Shown piece by piece: positions 54,044 to 63,827 of a DNA stretch of 64,000 nt. The DNA is taken from positions 1,674,001-1,738,000 of the forward strand of contig NZ_CP017706.1 in assembly GCF_002706375.1 (NCBI RefSeq), in the 5' to 3' direction. Numbering within the stretch: the first letter of the stretch is position 1; each line of letters begins with the position of its first letter. This stretch comes from Lactobacillus amylovorus DSM 20531. Lineage in GTDB: Bacteria > Bacillota > Bacilli > Lactobacillales > Lactobacillaceae. The notes beneath the pieces were generated by a model. That model searched no databases. It had not been told where the DNA came from and was given only the letters and a program-made list of their open reading frames with translations. The position numbers and the translations under genes are program-made.

Positions 54044-55776
54044 TGACCAAGACTTTAAAGGGAATTGCTGCAAGTGATGGTATTGCCATTGCTCCAGCAT
54101 ATCTTCTTGTAGAGCCTGATCTTTCATTCTCAAAATCTTCAATCAGTGATGTTGATTCAGAAGTATCACGCTACAAGGATGCTATTAAGGAATCAACTAC
54201 TGAAGTTGAAAAGATTCGTGATACAGCTAAGAAGAGCTTGGGTGAAGAAGAAGCCCAAGTTTTTGAAGCTCACTTAATGATTTTGAATGACCCAGAATTC
54301 ACTGGTGCTATTGAGAATGAAATTAAGGACTCCAAGATTAATGCAGAAGCTGCTCTTGATGAAACTGCACAAAAGTTCATCTCAATTTTTGAGGGCATGA
54401 CTGATAATCCTTACATGCAAGAACGTGCAGCCGACGTACGTGACGTTTCAAAGCGTATCATGGCTCACCTTCTTGGCAAGGAATTACCAAACCCAGCTTC
54501 AATCGATCATGAAGTTATCGTTGTAGCTCACGACTTAACTCCTAGTGACACTGCTCAACTTAACAAGAAGTACGTTAAAGGCTTTGTTACTGATGTTGGT
54601 GGTCGTACTGCTCACTCAGCAATTATGGCTCGTTCACTTGAATTACCAGCCGTAGTTGGTACTGATTCAATTACTAAAGACGTTAAGAACGGCGATATGT
54701 TAATTGATGACGGTCTTGATGGGACTGCAATCATTGCTCCAAGCGATGACCAAGTTGCAGACTACAAGAAGAAGGGTGAAGACTTCCTTAAGCAAAAGGC
54801 TGAATGGAAGAAATTGAAGGATGAACCTTCAGTTACTGCTGATGGCAAGAAGTTTACCATTGCTGCTAATATTGGTACTCCTAATGACATGCCAGGTATA
54901 TATGAAAATGGTGCTGAAGCCATTGGTTTGTACAGAACTGAATTCTTGTACATGGATTCTTCAGACTTCCCAACAGAAGATGATCAATTCGAAGCTTACA
55001 AGAAAGTTATCGAAGGCATGAACGGCAAACAAGTCATCATCAGAACTATGGATATTGGTGGTGACAAGCACCTAGATTACTGGGACTTGCCAGAAGAAAT
55101 GAACCCATTCTTAGGTGTACGTGCTATTCGTCTTTCACTTAAGAACGAAAAGATCTTCCGTACCCAATTAAGAGCTTTGCTTCGTGCTTCAGCATACGGT
55201 AAGCTTGGTATTATGTTCCCAATGATTGGTACATTGGCTGAACTTCGTCAAGCTAAGGCCATTTTGAATGACGAAAAGCAAAAGTTAATCGAAAAGGGCG
55301 TTAAGGTCGGCGATGACTTACAAGTTGGTATGATGATCGAAGTTCCTGCAGCTGCTGTTTTGGCTGATCAATTCGCTAAGGAAGTTGACTTCTTCTCAAT
55401 CGGTACTAACGACTTGATCCAATACACTATGGCTGCTGACCGTGGTAACGACAACGTATCATACTTGTACCAACCATATAACCCATCAGTACTTCGTTTG
55501 ATCAAGCATACTATTGATGCTGCTCACGAAAACGGTATTTGGTGTGGTATGTGTGGTGAAGCTGCCGGTGATAACACCATGTTCCCAATCTTACTTTCAA
55601 TGGGACTTGATGAATACTCAATGAGTGCAACTTCAATCTTACGTATCAGAAGCTTAATGAAGAAGTTTGATACTAAGGATCTTAAGAAATTGGCTAATGA
55701 AGCATGCTTCGTTTCACAAACTGCTGAAGAAAATGAAAAATTAGTCGAAGACTTAATGAAGAAGATTAACAAGTAA
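54043..55776 (+). CDS. ptsI: PTS enzyme I
   Basis: This 577-aa phosphoenolpyruvate-protein phosphotransferase has an N-terminal HPr-binding domain, the active-site His in [20 protein letters not shown] (about residue 190), and a C-terminal PEP-binding barrel with [33 protein letters not shown] and the Cys in [11 protein letters not shown]. The length is normal. It overlaps ptsH by one base. Codon bias suggests high expression. A strong terminator follows. Confidence 0.97.
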   Translation: MTKTLKGIAASDGIAIAPAYLLVEPDLSFSKSSISDVDSEVSRYKDAIKESTTEVEKIRDTAKKSLGEEEAQVFEAHLMILNDPEFTGAIENEIKDSKINAEAALDETAQKFISIFEGMTDNPYMQERAADVRDVSKRIMAHLLGKELPNPASIDHEVIVVAHDLTPSDTAQLNKKYVKGFVTDVGGRTAHSAIMARSLELPAVVGTDSITKDVKNGDMLIDDGLDGTAIIAPSDDQVADYKKKGEDFLKQKAEWKKLKDEPSVTADGKKFTIAANIGTPNDMPGIYENGAEAIGLYRTEFLYMDSSDFPTEDDQFEAYKKVIEGMNGKQVIIRTMDIGGDKHLDYWDLPEEMNPFLGVRAIRLSLKNEKIFRTQLRALLRASAYGKLGIMFPMIGTLAELRQAKAILNDEKQKLIEKGVKVGDDLQVGMMIEVPAAAVLADQFAKEVDFFSIGTNDLIQYTMAADRGNDNVSYLYQPYNPSVLRLIKHTIDAAHENGIWCGMCGEAAGDNTMFPILLSMGLDEYSMSATSILRIRSLMKKFDTKDLKKLANEACFVSQTAEENEKLVEDLMKKINK

Positions 55777-55790
55777 TTTTCATATTAAAT

Positions 55791-55823
55791 CAAAAAAGGA
55801 GACCAGTTTTGGTCTCTTTTTTG
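55791..55823 (+). terminator. Terminator of ptsHI
   Basis: AAAAAAGGAGACCA pairs with TGGTCTCTTTTTT around GTTT. Confidence 0.92.
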
Positions 55824-55929
55824 GGTCTATTTGTTAATTTTTAAATAAAACAAATAAATTCTTCACAAATAATTCACGCTTTTTCTTTAGGATATACTAG
55901 GAAATTGATATAAAAGATAAAATAGACAC

Positions 55930-55958
55930 TTACAAAAAAGAAGTTAGTGTGTTATACT
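55930..55958 (+). promoter_or_regulatory. Promoter of spx
   Basis: TTACAA (55930-55935) and TATACT (55953-55958) are 17 bases apart, about 50 bases upstream of the spx start. Confidence 0.65.
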
Positions 55959-56011
55959 GGTTATAAGTTAAAGAACGTATACAATTATTTGTTCTGAGGA
56001 GCGTGATTTTT

Positions 56012-56410
56012 ATGGTAGATTTATATGTATCTCCTAGTTGTACTTCATGCCGTAAAGCCAGAGCTTGGCTTGAAAAGCACAATATTCCTTTTAAGGAAAG
56101 AAACATCTTTTCTGAGCCATTAACTAAGAAAGAATTGTTGAGAATCTTGCGCATGACCGAAAATGGTACAGAAGAAATCATTTCTACCCGCTCAAGAGCT
56201 TTTCAACAATTGAAAATCAATTTAGATGATTTATCAATTGATCAGTTACTTGATTTAGTAGAAAAGAATCCAAGTCTCTTGAGAAGACCAATCATCATGG
56301 ATGATCGTCGACTTCAAGTAGGTTATAATGAAGATGAAATTCGTCGATTCTTGCCACGCAATGTGCGTCGCTTAGAATTGGCTGAAGCACAAAAAATTGC
56401 AGATTTATAA
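56012..56410 (+). CDS. spx: Transcriptional regulator Spx
   Basis: This 132-aa ArsC-like stress regulator binds the RNA polymerase alpha subunit. The redox CxxC is [11 protein letters not shown] (Cys10-Cys13), GxxEEI-type [11 protein letters not shown] follows, and [20 protein letters not shown] carries the RPI motif. The start at ATG 56012 is 10 bases after GAGGAG; the GTG three codons earlier is too close. It is next to mecA, as in Bacillus. The YjbH-type adaptor encoded at 58802 would target Spx for ClpXP. Confidence 0.93.
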   Translation: MVDLYVSPSCTSCRKARAWLEKHNIPFKERNIFSEPLTKKELLRILRMTENGTEEIISTRSRAFQQLKINLDDLSIDQLLDLVEKNPSLLRRPIIMDDRRLQVGYNEDEIRRFLPRNVRRLELAEAQKIADL

Positions 56411-56418
56411 AATTTTCG

Positions 56419-56447
56419 AAAGTGTTAGTGTTAATGCTAACACTTTT
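56419..56447 (+). terminator. Terminator of spx
   Basis: AAAGTGTTAG pairs with CTAACACTTT, followed by T-rich sequence. Confidence 0.85.
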
Positions 56448-56504
56448 ATTTTAGACAAAAAGTACGCTACAATATACTATGATGATTCATGGAGGTGAGA
56501 TCCT

Positions 56505-57251
56505 GTGCAAGTAGATCATATTAATGAAAATACAATTAGGGTCAGAATTGATAAGGAAGAATTAGCACGTCGCGGCCTTAAAGTCCTTGATCTTTTGGGT
56601 GATAAAGATAAGATTCAACAATTCTTTTACTCAATCCTTGCAGAAGTTGATACAGATCATACCTTTACCAAGGGTGTGCCTGTAACTTTCCAAGTAATGC
56701 CAAATAATGGCGGCCTTGATTTAATGATTACTAAAGTTCAACCCGAAGACGCAAATAATTTGCGTAAGATGATGGGTGATTCAATGAGCGATGATAGTGA
56801 TTCAACACAGGCGGACTCCGATTCAAGAAGAAGCTTTTTCGATCTTGATCCAAAAGACGATTTAAATACCGAAGTTGATCCGCTAACGCAAGAAGAAAAT
56901 GAAGCTAATGCCAGTGCAGCTGGTAATAATAATGAATATTGGAAGTTCCAAAGGAGTCATGCATATCAATTTACTGAGTTAGGCAATGTAATTGAACTAG
57001 CTGATAATTTGAGAGTGAGCGATTTGGCTTCAAGTTTGTATTATCAACGTGGTCAATACTATTTGGAATTGGCTTTTCTTGATGAAGATTATGCTGAATT
57101 AAAGCCTGCTGATGCTTGGGCAATTGCCAATGAATACGGCATTAAGATTGATGATGAAGAAATGAACACAGTTAAAGAAACTGGTAAGTGCTTGATGAGT
57201 CAAGACGCTTTAGGTCATATTCGCTATTACTTTCTTAAACAAGCTAAATAA
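56505..57251 (+). CDS. mecA: ClpC adaptor protein MecA
   Basis: This 248-aa adaptor for ClpC/ClpP and regulator of competence and stress proteins starts at GTG after GGAGGTGAG. The N-terminal target-binding domain (MQVDHINENTIRVRIDKEEL, then ARRGLKVLDLLGD) is joined by an acidic linker to the C-terminal ClpC-binding domain (AYQFTELGNVIELADNLRV, YYLELAFLDEDYAELKPADA). It lies between spx and coiA, the ancestral Bacillus order. A terminator follows at 57268-57302. Confidence 0.93.
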   Translation: MQVDHINENTIRVRIDKEELARRGLKVLDLLGDKDKIQQFFYSILAEVDTDHTFTKGVPVTFQVMPNNGGLDLMITKVQPEDANNLRKMMGDSMSDDSDSTQADSDSRRSFFDLDPKDDLNTEVDPLTQEENEANASAAGNNNEYWKFQRSHAYQFTELGNVIELADNLRVSDLASSLYYQRGQYYLELAFLDEDYAELKPADAWAIANEYGIKIDDEEMNTVKETGKCLMSQDALGHIRYYFLKQAK

Positions 57252-57267
57252 TTAAGAATTTATAAAG

Positions 57268-57302
57268 AAAAAGAGACGGAAGAAAAATCCGTCTCTTTTT
57301 TG
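57268..57302 (+). terminator. Terminator of mecA
   Basis: AAAAGAGACGGA pairs with TCCGTCTCTTTT, followed by T. Confidence 0.92.
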
Positions 57303-57327
57303 CGTAATAAAACATGGGTGAAAAAAT

Positions 57328-58188
57328 ATGTATGCAGCCATGTTAGATAAAAAATTAGTGCTTGCGGTAAGTGAAGCTTACCTTGTTAATTCAAGACAAA
57401 AGAAATTAAATCAAGAAATATATCGTTGTCCGCACTGCAATAAGAAAGTAATTCTGATTGTTTCGGAGAAAAAATCTGCTTTTTTCAAACATTTGACTAG
57501 TTACACTAATTTAATGGGTGAAAAAGAAGAACATCATCAATCAAAAATGCTGTTTAAAGCGGCATTAACTGCTGCGGGATTTGATGCGGCAGTAGAAATA
57601 CCACTAGCCGATGGTCAGCTTAGAGCAGATGTGTTAGCTGCTGAAAATTTAGCATTCGAAATTCAGTGTGCTCCGTTAAGTGATGCTGAATTTAAACATC
57701 GGCATTCTTTATATCAGAAAATTGGCGTAACTGATATTTGGGTCGTAGGACAGCTCCACTATTTAAAGCACAGTTTAAAACATACGCAATTGATCTTTTT
57801 TAGGAGAAACAAAAGATGGGGTAACTATTATTTAGAAGTTAATCCAGCAAAGAATTGCTTTTGTCTAAAATTTAATGTTTTGCAAGAAGCAGTTACGAAA
57901 AAGCTTCGCTATCAAACTAAATACTTCGTACTCGATGAAATAGGTATTAGACAGTTCTGGAATTTTAGGCCGAAGTTGAAAAAGTATGTGGGCAATCCCG
58001 TTAACCAAAGAAAATATGTCCAGCGTCAGATTAAGCAGAAAAGCAAATTGGGTTTAAAAGTAGCAGAGCTGCTTTATCAACAGAAATTAAGCTTAGAGGA
58101 TTTACCTAATAGTATCTTTATTAAATATCGCAATCCTGGAGATGAGAATGTATTAATCAATTACTTACAAAAAAAGTGTCTTAATTAG
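57328..58188 (+). CDS. coiA: Competence protein CoiA-like nuclease
   Basis: This 286-aa protein is related to CoiA, which acts in competence-linked recombination. An N-terminal zinc-like CPHCNKKV region (about residue 32) is followed by a PD-(D/E)xK nuclease core: ADGQLRADVLAAENLAFEIQ with the catalytic Asp and Glu-x-Gln, and a C-terminal helical basic region. The length is somewhat shorter than in Bacillus but includes the core. The start has only weak ribosome binding. It is convergent with the YjbH-type gene, with stops overlapping by 4 bases. Confidence 0.85.
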   Translation: MYAAMLDKKLVLAVSEAYLVNSRQKKLNQEIYRCPHCNKKVILIVSEKKSAFFKHLTSYTNLMGEKEEHHQSKMLFKAALTAAGFDAAVEIPLADGQLRADVLAAENLAFEIQCAPLSDAEFKHRHSLYQKIGVTDIWVVGQLHYLKHSLKHTQLIFFRRNKRWGNYYLEVNPAKNCFCLKFNVLQEAVTKKLRYQTKYFVLDEIGIRQFWNFRPKLKKYVGNPVNQRKYVQRQIKQKSKLGLKVAELLYQQKLSLEDLPNSIFIKYRNPGDENVLINYLQKKCLN

Positions 58189-58802
58189 ATGAGACGCAAG
58201 TGATTTTGCAAGGGTAGAAAATCGGAAAAGTCTTTTTCACAGCCCGGCATTAGTAGGGTAACCAAATCTTGTTGACTAACTGGGCCATCCAATAGCACGC
58301 CGTTTTGATCATCATTTTCATCAAATAAAACGATGGTTGGCGTAGATTTAACGTTCCATTGGTTGGCTAGTTTTTGATCGTCTTCAATTGAGGCTTTTAG
58401 ATAATCTCCCTGTTTGATGGCATTAATCGTTGACGCTTTAATGTTCAACTTGTCGATGATTTTTTGGAACAATTCCGGTGTATATACTGAAGCATCTTTA
58501 CTTAGATGTTTTTGCAATTCGTATAAATATCTGCGTGCCTTCTTGTTGCCATAGCTTAATTTAATAGCATGGTAGTTGCGCAAAGCTTCGTAAGTTGCAG
58601 TAGAAATACTGCTGATATCCGATGATTTTTGGCCATCTTGGCGTCTGCGAATCATATCATCTTTAACTAAACAAACATTAGCAATGGGAATGTAGTGGTA
58701 GCAAACATCAATCCCTAATTCATCAACAGTATTGCGAATTAGTTTTTCTGTATCAAAACAGTAAATCCCTATTGGATTGATGAATAGAAAAATCTCAAAC
58801 AT
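58185..58802 (-). CDS. spxH: DsbA-fold ClpXP adaptor, YjbH/SpxH type
   Basis: This 205-aa thioredoxin-superfamily protein would direct Spx to ClpXP. The N-terminal FEIFLFINPIGIYCFDTEKL holds a single Cys rather than a CxxC. WNVKSTPTIVLFDENDDQNG carries the cis-Pro loop. Its position beside coiA and mecA matches the yjb cluster. The C-terminus ends PLQNHLRLI. It has no signal peptide, so it is cytosolic as expected for SpxH. Adaptor function is inferred from family and synteny. Confidence 0.82.
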   Translation of the reverse strand: MFEIFLFINPIGIYCFDTEKLIRNTVDELGIDVCYHYIPIANVCLVKDDMIRRRQDGQKSSDISSISTATYEALRNYHAIKLSYGNKKARRYLYELQKHLSKDASVYTPELFQKIIDKLNIKASTINAIKQGDYLKASIEDDQKLANQWNVKSTPTIVLFDENDDQNGVLLDGPVSQQDLVTLLMPGCEKDFSDFLPLQNHLRLI

Positions 58803-58887
58803 ACTCTCGACCTCTTTGTGGTTTATTCATTGTTACTTTAGCAAGAAAAAAAATCAGTGACAAAAAATATGCTTTATTTTCTATATA

Positions 58888-59496
58888 CTATTTTCTGTGA
58901 GCGCTTGCGCGGGCAATTTTATTTTGATTAGTGTTGGCTTTTGTTTGCTTAAAGCCATAATCATGCTCAAGTTCAGTTTGCACTTGTTTGATTAAAGCCG
59001 GATCGGTGTTTTCAATTTCCAATTCAAAATCTTGATAGCCATCAGGATAAGATGTAGCATCTAAAGTTAGTTCACAATTTTGTAGGCCGTTCATTAAAAT
59101 ACGACGGGTTTTACTCCAAGTGAAAAGTTGTAGTTGCTCTTTTTGGTCAGAGAAGTGTTGGTCAAGGTAGTCTCCAATGTTGCCTTGAAAATCAACGTGT
59201 TCTTGTGCAACTAGCTTTTTGGCTTGGGCATGAGTTAAATTGTCGTTGATTTCGATAACTTCATGGAATTTCTTTTGGACAGGATTAAGGTCAGGCACCT
59301 TCATTGTTTGTTCCGCATGATCAGCGTAAATTCTAATTCTGAGGCTGATGCGATGATCTTTTAACAAGTCGTCTGGCGTATCAAAATAATAATTTTCCTG
59401 AACAAAATCTGCTTTAATGGGAAAACTATTGACGATTTTTTGATAGACATCTTGTGCTAATAACGTTTTTGCTTCGATTTCACGATTTTTACTCAT
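58888..59496 (-). CDS. CYTH-domain protein (YjbK-like)
   Basis: This 202-aa protein is of the triphosphate tunnel metalloenzyme fold. The ExExK-like motif is NREIEAKTLL near the N-terminus. LRIRIYADHAEQTMKVP provides the basic strand, and DFELEIENTD the later acidic residues. It is related to YjbK and may hydrolyse triphosphate or bind nucleotides. It lies divergent from relQ, exactly as the yjbK/yjbM neighbourhood in Bacillus. Confidence 0.87.
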   Translation of the reverse strand: MSKNREIEAKTLLAQDVYQKIVNSFPIKADFVQENYYFDTPDDLLKDHRISLRIRIYADHAEQTMKVPDLNPVQKKFHEVIEINDNLTHAQAKKLVAQEHVDFQGNIGDYLDQHFSDQKEQLQLFTWSKTRRILMNGLQNCELTLDATSYPDGYQDFELEIENTDPALIKQVQTELEHDYGFKQTKANTNQNKIARASAHRK

Positions 59497-59569
59497 AATT
59501 TTTCCTCCAAACTTACGACTTAATTATATGTTAAAATTATATTGTTTGCTAAGAAAGGGATGTTTTCTC

Positions 59570-60202
59570 ATGGACATAGATTGGGATACTTTCTTGTGGC
59601 CTTATGATGAAGCAGTTCGCGAATTAAAGGTTAAATTTCGTTCCCTTAGACAAGGCTTTTTAACTAGGGGAGAACATTCACCAATTGAATTTGTAATTGG
59701 TAGAGTAAAAACAGTAGATTCAATTAAAGAAAAAATGACTCGAAGAGTAATCAGTCCTGACGTGATTGAGACTGACATGCAAGATATTGCCGGAATTCGA
59801 ATCGTTACTCAGTTTGTGGATGATATCTACAAGGTAGTTGATTTGATTCATGCTCGCGATGACATGGAGGTAGTTGAAGAGCGTGATTACATTCAAAATG
59901 CCAAGCCTTCAGGTTATCGTTCCTACCATATGGTAATTAACTACACGGTATATTTGCCAGAGGGTCCTAAGACTTTAATTGCAGAAATTCAAATCAGAAC
60001 TTTAGCAATGAATTTCTGGGCTACTGTTGAGCATACTTTGAATTATAAATACAAGGGTGTTTATCCAGACGATATTTCTAAGAGACTAAAGTCTACCGCT
60101 GAAGCTGCTTATAAGCTTGATGAAGAAATGTCATCAATTAAGGATGAGGTCCAAGAAGCTCAAAAGATTTTTACCAAAAACAAGGGTAAGGAAAAATCAT
60201 GA
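59570..60202 (+). CDS. relQ: Small alarmone synthetase RelQ
   Basis: This 210-aa (p)ppGpp synthetase lacks the hydrolase and C-terminal regulatory domains. VIGRVKTVDSIKEKMTRR, QDIAGIRIVTQFVDDIYKVV and NAKPSGYRSYHMVINY are the RelA/SpoT synthetase motifs, with EIQIRTLAMNFWATVEH at the catalytic end. The start at ATG 59570 follows AAAGGGATG. It overlaps nadK by 4 bases (ATGA), so alarmone and NADP supply are co-transcribed as in Bacillus yjbM-nadF. Confidence 0.93.
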   Translation: MDIDWDTFLWPYDEAVRELKVKFRSLRQGFLTRGEHSPIEFVIGRVKTVDSIKEKMTRRVISPDVIETDMQDIAGIRIVTQFVDDIYKVVDLIHARDDMEVVEERDYIQNAKPSGYRSYHMVINYTVYLPEGPKTLIAEIQIRTLAMNFWATVEHTLNYKYKGVYPDDISKRLKSTAEAAYKLDEEMSSIKDEVQEAQKIFTKNKGKEKS

Positions 60203-60999
60203 AAGTAACAATTGCGCATAATAACTATGATAAGACGCTGCAAACAGTGGCCTATTTGAAAAAATTGCTTAAAGAAAAAGGCGTCATTTTTGATGCTAAA
60301 TATCCGGATGTGGTAATTAGTGTTGGAGGAGACGGGACACTGATCAACGCTTTTCATCGTTATGAAAATCAAGTTGATTCTGTGCGCTTTGTTGGTGTTC
60401 ACACAGGGCACCTAGGCTTTTATACTGATTGGCGTAATTATGATGTCGATAAAATGGTTGACGCATTGCTGTTAACTGATGGCGAAGTTGCTAAATATCC
60501 ATTGCTTGAAATTAAGACGCTAACGGAATCTGGTGAAACGCGTTATCATCTAGCAGTCAATGAATCTGCCGTTAAAAGAGTATCGCATACGCTGGAAGCT
60601 GATGTTTATATCAACGATGAATTGTTTGAAAACTTCCGTGGTGACGGCCTCTGTGTTTCAACTCCTACAGGTTCGACTGCTTACAGCAAGTCGCTAGGTG
60701 GTGCGGTTATCCATCCTCGCTTAAAAGCACTGCAAATGACAGAAATTGCTTCAATCAACAACCGTGTGTTTAGAACATTGTCTGCTCCAATCGTGATTGC
60801 ACCTGATCAATGGATTACAATTGTTCCTAACGCAGATCACTTTGTAATGACAGTAGACGGGGCCAGAATTGATGTTAGAAATGCCAAGAAGATTGAATAT
60901 CGTATTTCACATCATTCAATTCAATTTGATCGTTTTGGTCACCATCATTTCTGGTCACGTGTACAAGACGCATTTATTGGAGACAGTAAAAATGACTAG
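60199..60999 (+). CDS. nadK: NAD kinase
   Basis: This 266-aa enzyme phosphorylates NAD to NADP. The catalytic GGDGTLINAF motif is at about residues 45-54; NESAVKR is the second conserved motif and STPTGSTAYSKSLGGAVIHP the third. The length is typical of short Gram-positive NadK. It overlaps relQ by 4 bases and the rluD-like gene by 8 bases, completing a coupled operon. Confidence 0.95.
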   Translation: MKVTIAHNNYDKTLQTVAYLKKLLKEKGVIFDAKYPDVVISVGGDGTLINAFHRYENQVDSVRFVGVHTGHLGFYTDWRNYDVDKMVDALLLTDGEVAKYPLLEIKTLTESGETRYHLAVNESAVKRVSHTLEADVYINDELFENFRGDGLCVSTPTGSTAYSKSLGGAVIHPRLKALQMTEIASINNRVFRTLSAPIVIAPDQWITIVPNADHFVMTVDGARIDVRNAKKIEYRISHHSIQFDRFGHHHFWSRVQDAFIGDSKND

Positions 61000-61897
61000 T
61001 TTATTTAAACTAATTGTGCAAGAAAGAGACCCAAAAAAATTGGGCTCTTTTTTGTTAAAAAAAGGATTTTCACATCAAGCATTGAAACATGCTCGATACA
61101 ATAATGGCTTAATTTTGGTCAATCATAAAAGACGATATACCAGCTTTCGCTTGAAAACGAATGATGAAGTGATTTTTGTGACTGGCGAAGAAAAGAAAAA
61201 TGATTTTTTAAAGCCGTCTAATAATCCGGTAGAGCCAGTTTTAGAAACGAAGAATTATATTATTTTGAATAAACCAGCAGGTGTGTTGTCAATTCCATCA
61301 CGCTATGAGGATAATGATGCCATCGTTAATCGTTTGATGGGCTATTTTACTTGCAAGGGAGCAAAAGATTTAAAGCCACACGTAATTACAAGGCTAGATC
61401 GTGATACGTCAGGTTTAGTGCTGGTCGGTAAAAATGCTGTAGCCCATGCCCGTTTTAGTAAGATTGGCAAAGAGCGATTTATCAAAAAATATCATGCGAT
61501 TGTGCATGGCAACTTTGAATCTACTGAATTAACTGGTTTAATTGATGAACCAATTGGCAAAATCGATTCAGGTGTAAAACGAGGGGTAATTCCAGATGGT
61601 AAATCTGCTCAGACAGAGTACAAGGTGCTTAAACAAGTGCCGGGAGCTAGTCTAGTGGAATTGCGCTTATTAACTGGTAGAACGCATCAAATCCGTGTTC
61701 ATATGGCCTATTTAGGTCATCCCCTTTATGGCGATCAATTATATGGAGTAAAGGATTCTTTTTCCCGTCAGGCTTTAAACTGTTTTTATTTAAGCTTTCC
61801 TGATCCTGTTAATAGCGAAAAAGATAAAACCGTTGAAATTTCTGATCCAAGTGATATGCAAAATCTCTGGCAAAAGCTAATTAATAAAAAATTCTAA
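60992..61897 (+). CDS. Pseudouridine synthase, RluA/RluD family
   Basis: This 301-aa rRNA or tRNA pseudouridine synthase has its catalytic Asp in ITRLDRDTSGLVLVGKN (about residue 133), LNKPAGVLSIPS as the first motif and LTGRTHQIRVHMAYLGHPLY as the later conserved block. The N-terminus is a small S4-like domain (KKGFSHQALKHAR). The start at 60992 follows GGAG; a longer upstream frame is the shadow of nadK. It ends the relQ-nadK operon, like yjbO in Bacillus. Confidence 0.92.
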   Translation: MTSLFKLIVQERDPKKLGSFLLKKGFSHQALKHARYNNGLILVNHKRRYTSFRLKTNDEVIFVTGEEKKNDFLKPSNNPVEPVLETKNYIILNKPAGVLSIPSRYEDNDAIVNRLMGYFTCKGAKDLKPHVITRLDRDTSGLVLVGKNAVAHARFSKIGKERFIKKYHAIVHGNFESTELTGLIDEPIGKIDSGVKRGVIPDGKSAQTEYKVLKQVPGASLVELRLLTGRTHQIRVHMAYLGHPLYGDQLYGVKDSFSRQALNCFYLSFPDPVNSEKDKTVEISDPSDMQNLWQKLINKKF

Positions 61898-61924
61898 AGC
61901 TATTAGAATTCACTACTAAAAAAC

Positions 61925-61953
61925 TTGCATAAAGAAAACGTTTTCTTTAAAAT
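61925..61953 (+). promoter_or_regulatory. Oleate hydratase promoter with 18-bp perfect palindrome
   Basis: TTGCAT (61925-61930), a spacer of exactly 17 bases and TAAAAT (61948-61953) form the promoter. The palindrome AAAGAAAACGTTTTCTTT (61931-61948) fills the spacer, so a bound repressor would block polymerase. It resembles a LacI/CcpA-type operator (central AACGTT) but misses the TG/CA ends of cre. The regulator is unknown. Confidence 0.8.
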
Positions 61954-62001
61954 TAGAAGTGTAATATAAAACTATTCGTGTACAGAAAAGAGGACATCTT
62001 T

Positions 62002-63777
62002 ATGTATTATTCCAATGGTAATTATGAAGCCTTCGCAGATCCTAAAAAGCCTGAAGGTGTAGATAAAAAGTCTGCTTACATTATTGGTAGTGGATTGGCT
62101 GGTCTTTCTGCAGCAGTATTCTTAGTACGTGATGCCCAAATGAAGGGTGAACGTATTCATGTCTTAGAAGAACTTCCTGTAGCAGGGGGTTCGCTTGACG
62201 GTGCTGATCGTCCAAATGCCGGATTCGTTGTTCGTGGTGGACGTGAAATGGAAAACCACTTTGAATGTTTGTGGGATATGTATCGTTCAATTCCAAGTTT
62301 GGAAATTCCAGGTGCATCATACCTTGACGAATACTACTGGCTTGATAAAGAAGACCCTAACTCATCAAATTGTCGTTTGATTTACAACCGTGGTGATCGT
62401 TTACCAAGTGATGGTCAATATGGTTTGGGCAAATGCGCTAACGAAATTGTTAAATTGATCATGACCCCTGAAAAGGAACTTGAAGGAGAAACAATTGAAG
62501 AATTCTTCAGCGATGACTTCTTTAAGACTAACTTCTGGTCATACTGGTCAACTATGTTTGCCTTTGAAAAATGGCACTCAGTAGCTGAAATGCGTCGTTA
62601 TGCAATGCGTTTTATCCACCACATTGATGGTTTGCCAGACTTCACTGCTTTGAAGTTCAATAAGTACAACCAATATGAATCAATGGTTAAACCACTTCTT
62701 GCTTATCTTAAAGATCATGGCGTTCAATTTGAATATGATTGCCATGTACAAAACGTCGAGGTAGATCACGAAGGCAATGAAAAGATTGCTAAGAAGATCA
62801 TTATGACCCAAAACGGCAAGGAAACTGAAATTCCATTGACTCCAGATGACATTGTCTTCATTACCAATGGTTCAATTACTGAAAGTTCAACTTATGGTAA
62901 CCAAAATACCCCAGCTCCAATTACTCACGCTAAGGGTAGTTCTTGGAAGTTATGGGAAAACTTGGCCAAACAAGATCCTGAATTTGGTCACCCAGATGTC
63001 TTCTGTGAAAACATTCCAGAACGTAGTTGGTTTGTTTCTGCGACGGCAACTTTGGAAAACAAGAAGCTTGCCCCATACTTTGAACGTTTGACTAAGCGTA
63101 GCTTGTACGATGGCAAGGTTAACACTGGTGGTATTATCACTATTGTTGACTCTAACTGGGAACTTAGCTTCACCATTCACCGTCAACCACACTTCAAGAG
63201 TCAAAAGCCAAACCAAATTGTTGTTTGGATCTACGCACTTTACTCAGACACTGAAGGTAACTATATCAAGAAGAGAGTTGTTGACTGTACTGGTAAGGAA
63301 ATTGCAGAAGAGCTTTTGTACCACTTAGGTGTTCCAGAAAGTCAAATTAGTGAAATGGCTAGTGAAGAAAACATGAACACTGTTCCTGTTTACATGCCAT
63401 ACATCACTAGTTACTTCATGCCTCGTCATGATGGTGACCGTCCAGCTGTTGTTCCAGATGGTTCTGTAAACATTGCCTTCATTGGTAACTTCGCTGAATC
63501 ACCAACCAGAGATACTGTCTTCACCACTGAATACTCAGTAAGAACTGCTATGGAAGCTGTCTACACACTTCTTAACGTTGATCGTGGTGTTCCAGAAGTA
63601 TTTGACTCAATCTACGACATTCGTCAACTTCTTCATGCTATGTACTACATGTCAGACAAGAAGAAGTTGGTTGATCAAGACATGCCACTTCCTGAAAAAT
63701 TAGCTGTGAAGACCGGGATGAAGAAGATCAAGAGAACTTGGGTTGAAGAATTACTCAAGGAAGCTAACTTGATTTAA
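62002..63777 (+). CDS. ohyA: Oleate hydratase
   Basis: This 591-aa FAD enzyme adds water across the cis-9 double bond of oleate to give 10-hydroxystearate, detoxifying unsaturated fatty acids. The FAD-binding motif [20 protein letters not shown] lies near residue 29. [20 protein letters not shown] carries the catalytic Glu-rich loop, and CRLIYNRGD and [19 protein letters not shown] are family blocks. The length of 591 aa matches lactobacillar enzymes. The start at 62002 follows AGAGGAC. The palindromic operator suggests inducible control. Confidence 0.96.
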   Translation: MYYSNGNYEAFADPKKPEGVDKKSAYIIGSGLAGLSAAVFLVRDAQMKGERIHVLEELPVAGGSLDGADRPNAGFVVRGGREMENHFECLWDMYRSIPSLEIPGASYLDEYYWLDKEDPNSSNCRLIYNRGDRLPSDGQYGLGKCANEIVKLIMTPEKELEGETIEEFFSDDFFKTNFWSYWSTMFAFEKWHSVAEMRRYAMRFIHHIDGLPDFTALKFNKYNQYESMVKPLLAYLKDHGVQFEYDCHVQNVEVDHEGNEKIAKKIIMTQNGKETEIPLTPDDIVFITNGSITESSTYGNQNTPAPITHAKGSSWKLWENLAKQDPEFGHPDVFCENIPERSWFVSATATLENKKLAPYFERLTKRSLYDGKVNTGGIITIVDSNWELSFTIHRQPHFKSQKPNQIVVWIYALYSDTEGNYIKKRVVDCTGKEIAEELLYHLGVPESQISEMASEENMNTVPVYMPYITSYFMPRHDGDRPAVVPDGSVNIAFIGNFAESPTRDTVFTTEYSVRTAMEAVYTLLNVDRGVPEVFDSIYDIRQLLHAMYYMSDKKKLVDQDMPLPEKLAVKTGMKKIKRTWVEELLKEANLI

Positions 63778-63796
63778 TTTGAAATAAACCATAAAT

Positions 63797-63827
63797 AAAA
63801 AGCTTGAGCGATGCTCAAGCTTTTTTT
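63797..63827. terminator. Terminator of ohyA overlapping the next gene's end
   Basis: AAAAAGCTTGAGC pairs with GCTCAAGCTTTTT around GAT, then T's. The stop codon of the minus-strand gene (63815-63817) lies inside the stem. Confidence 0.92.
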
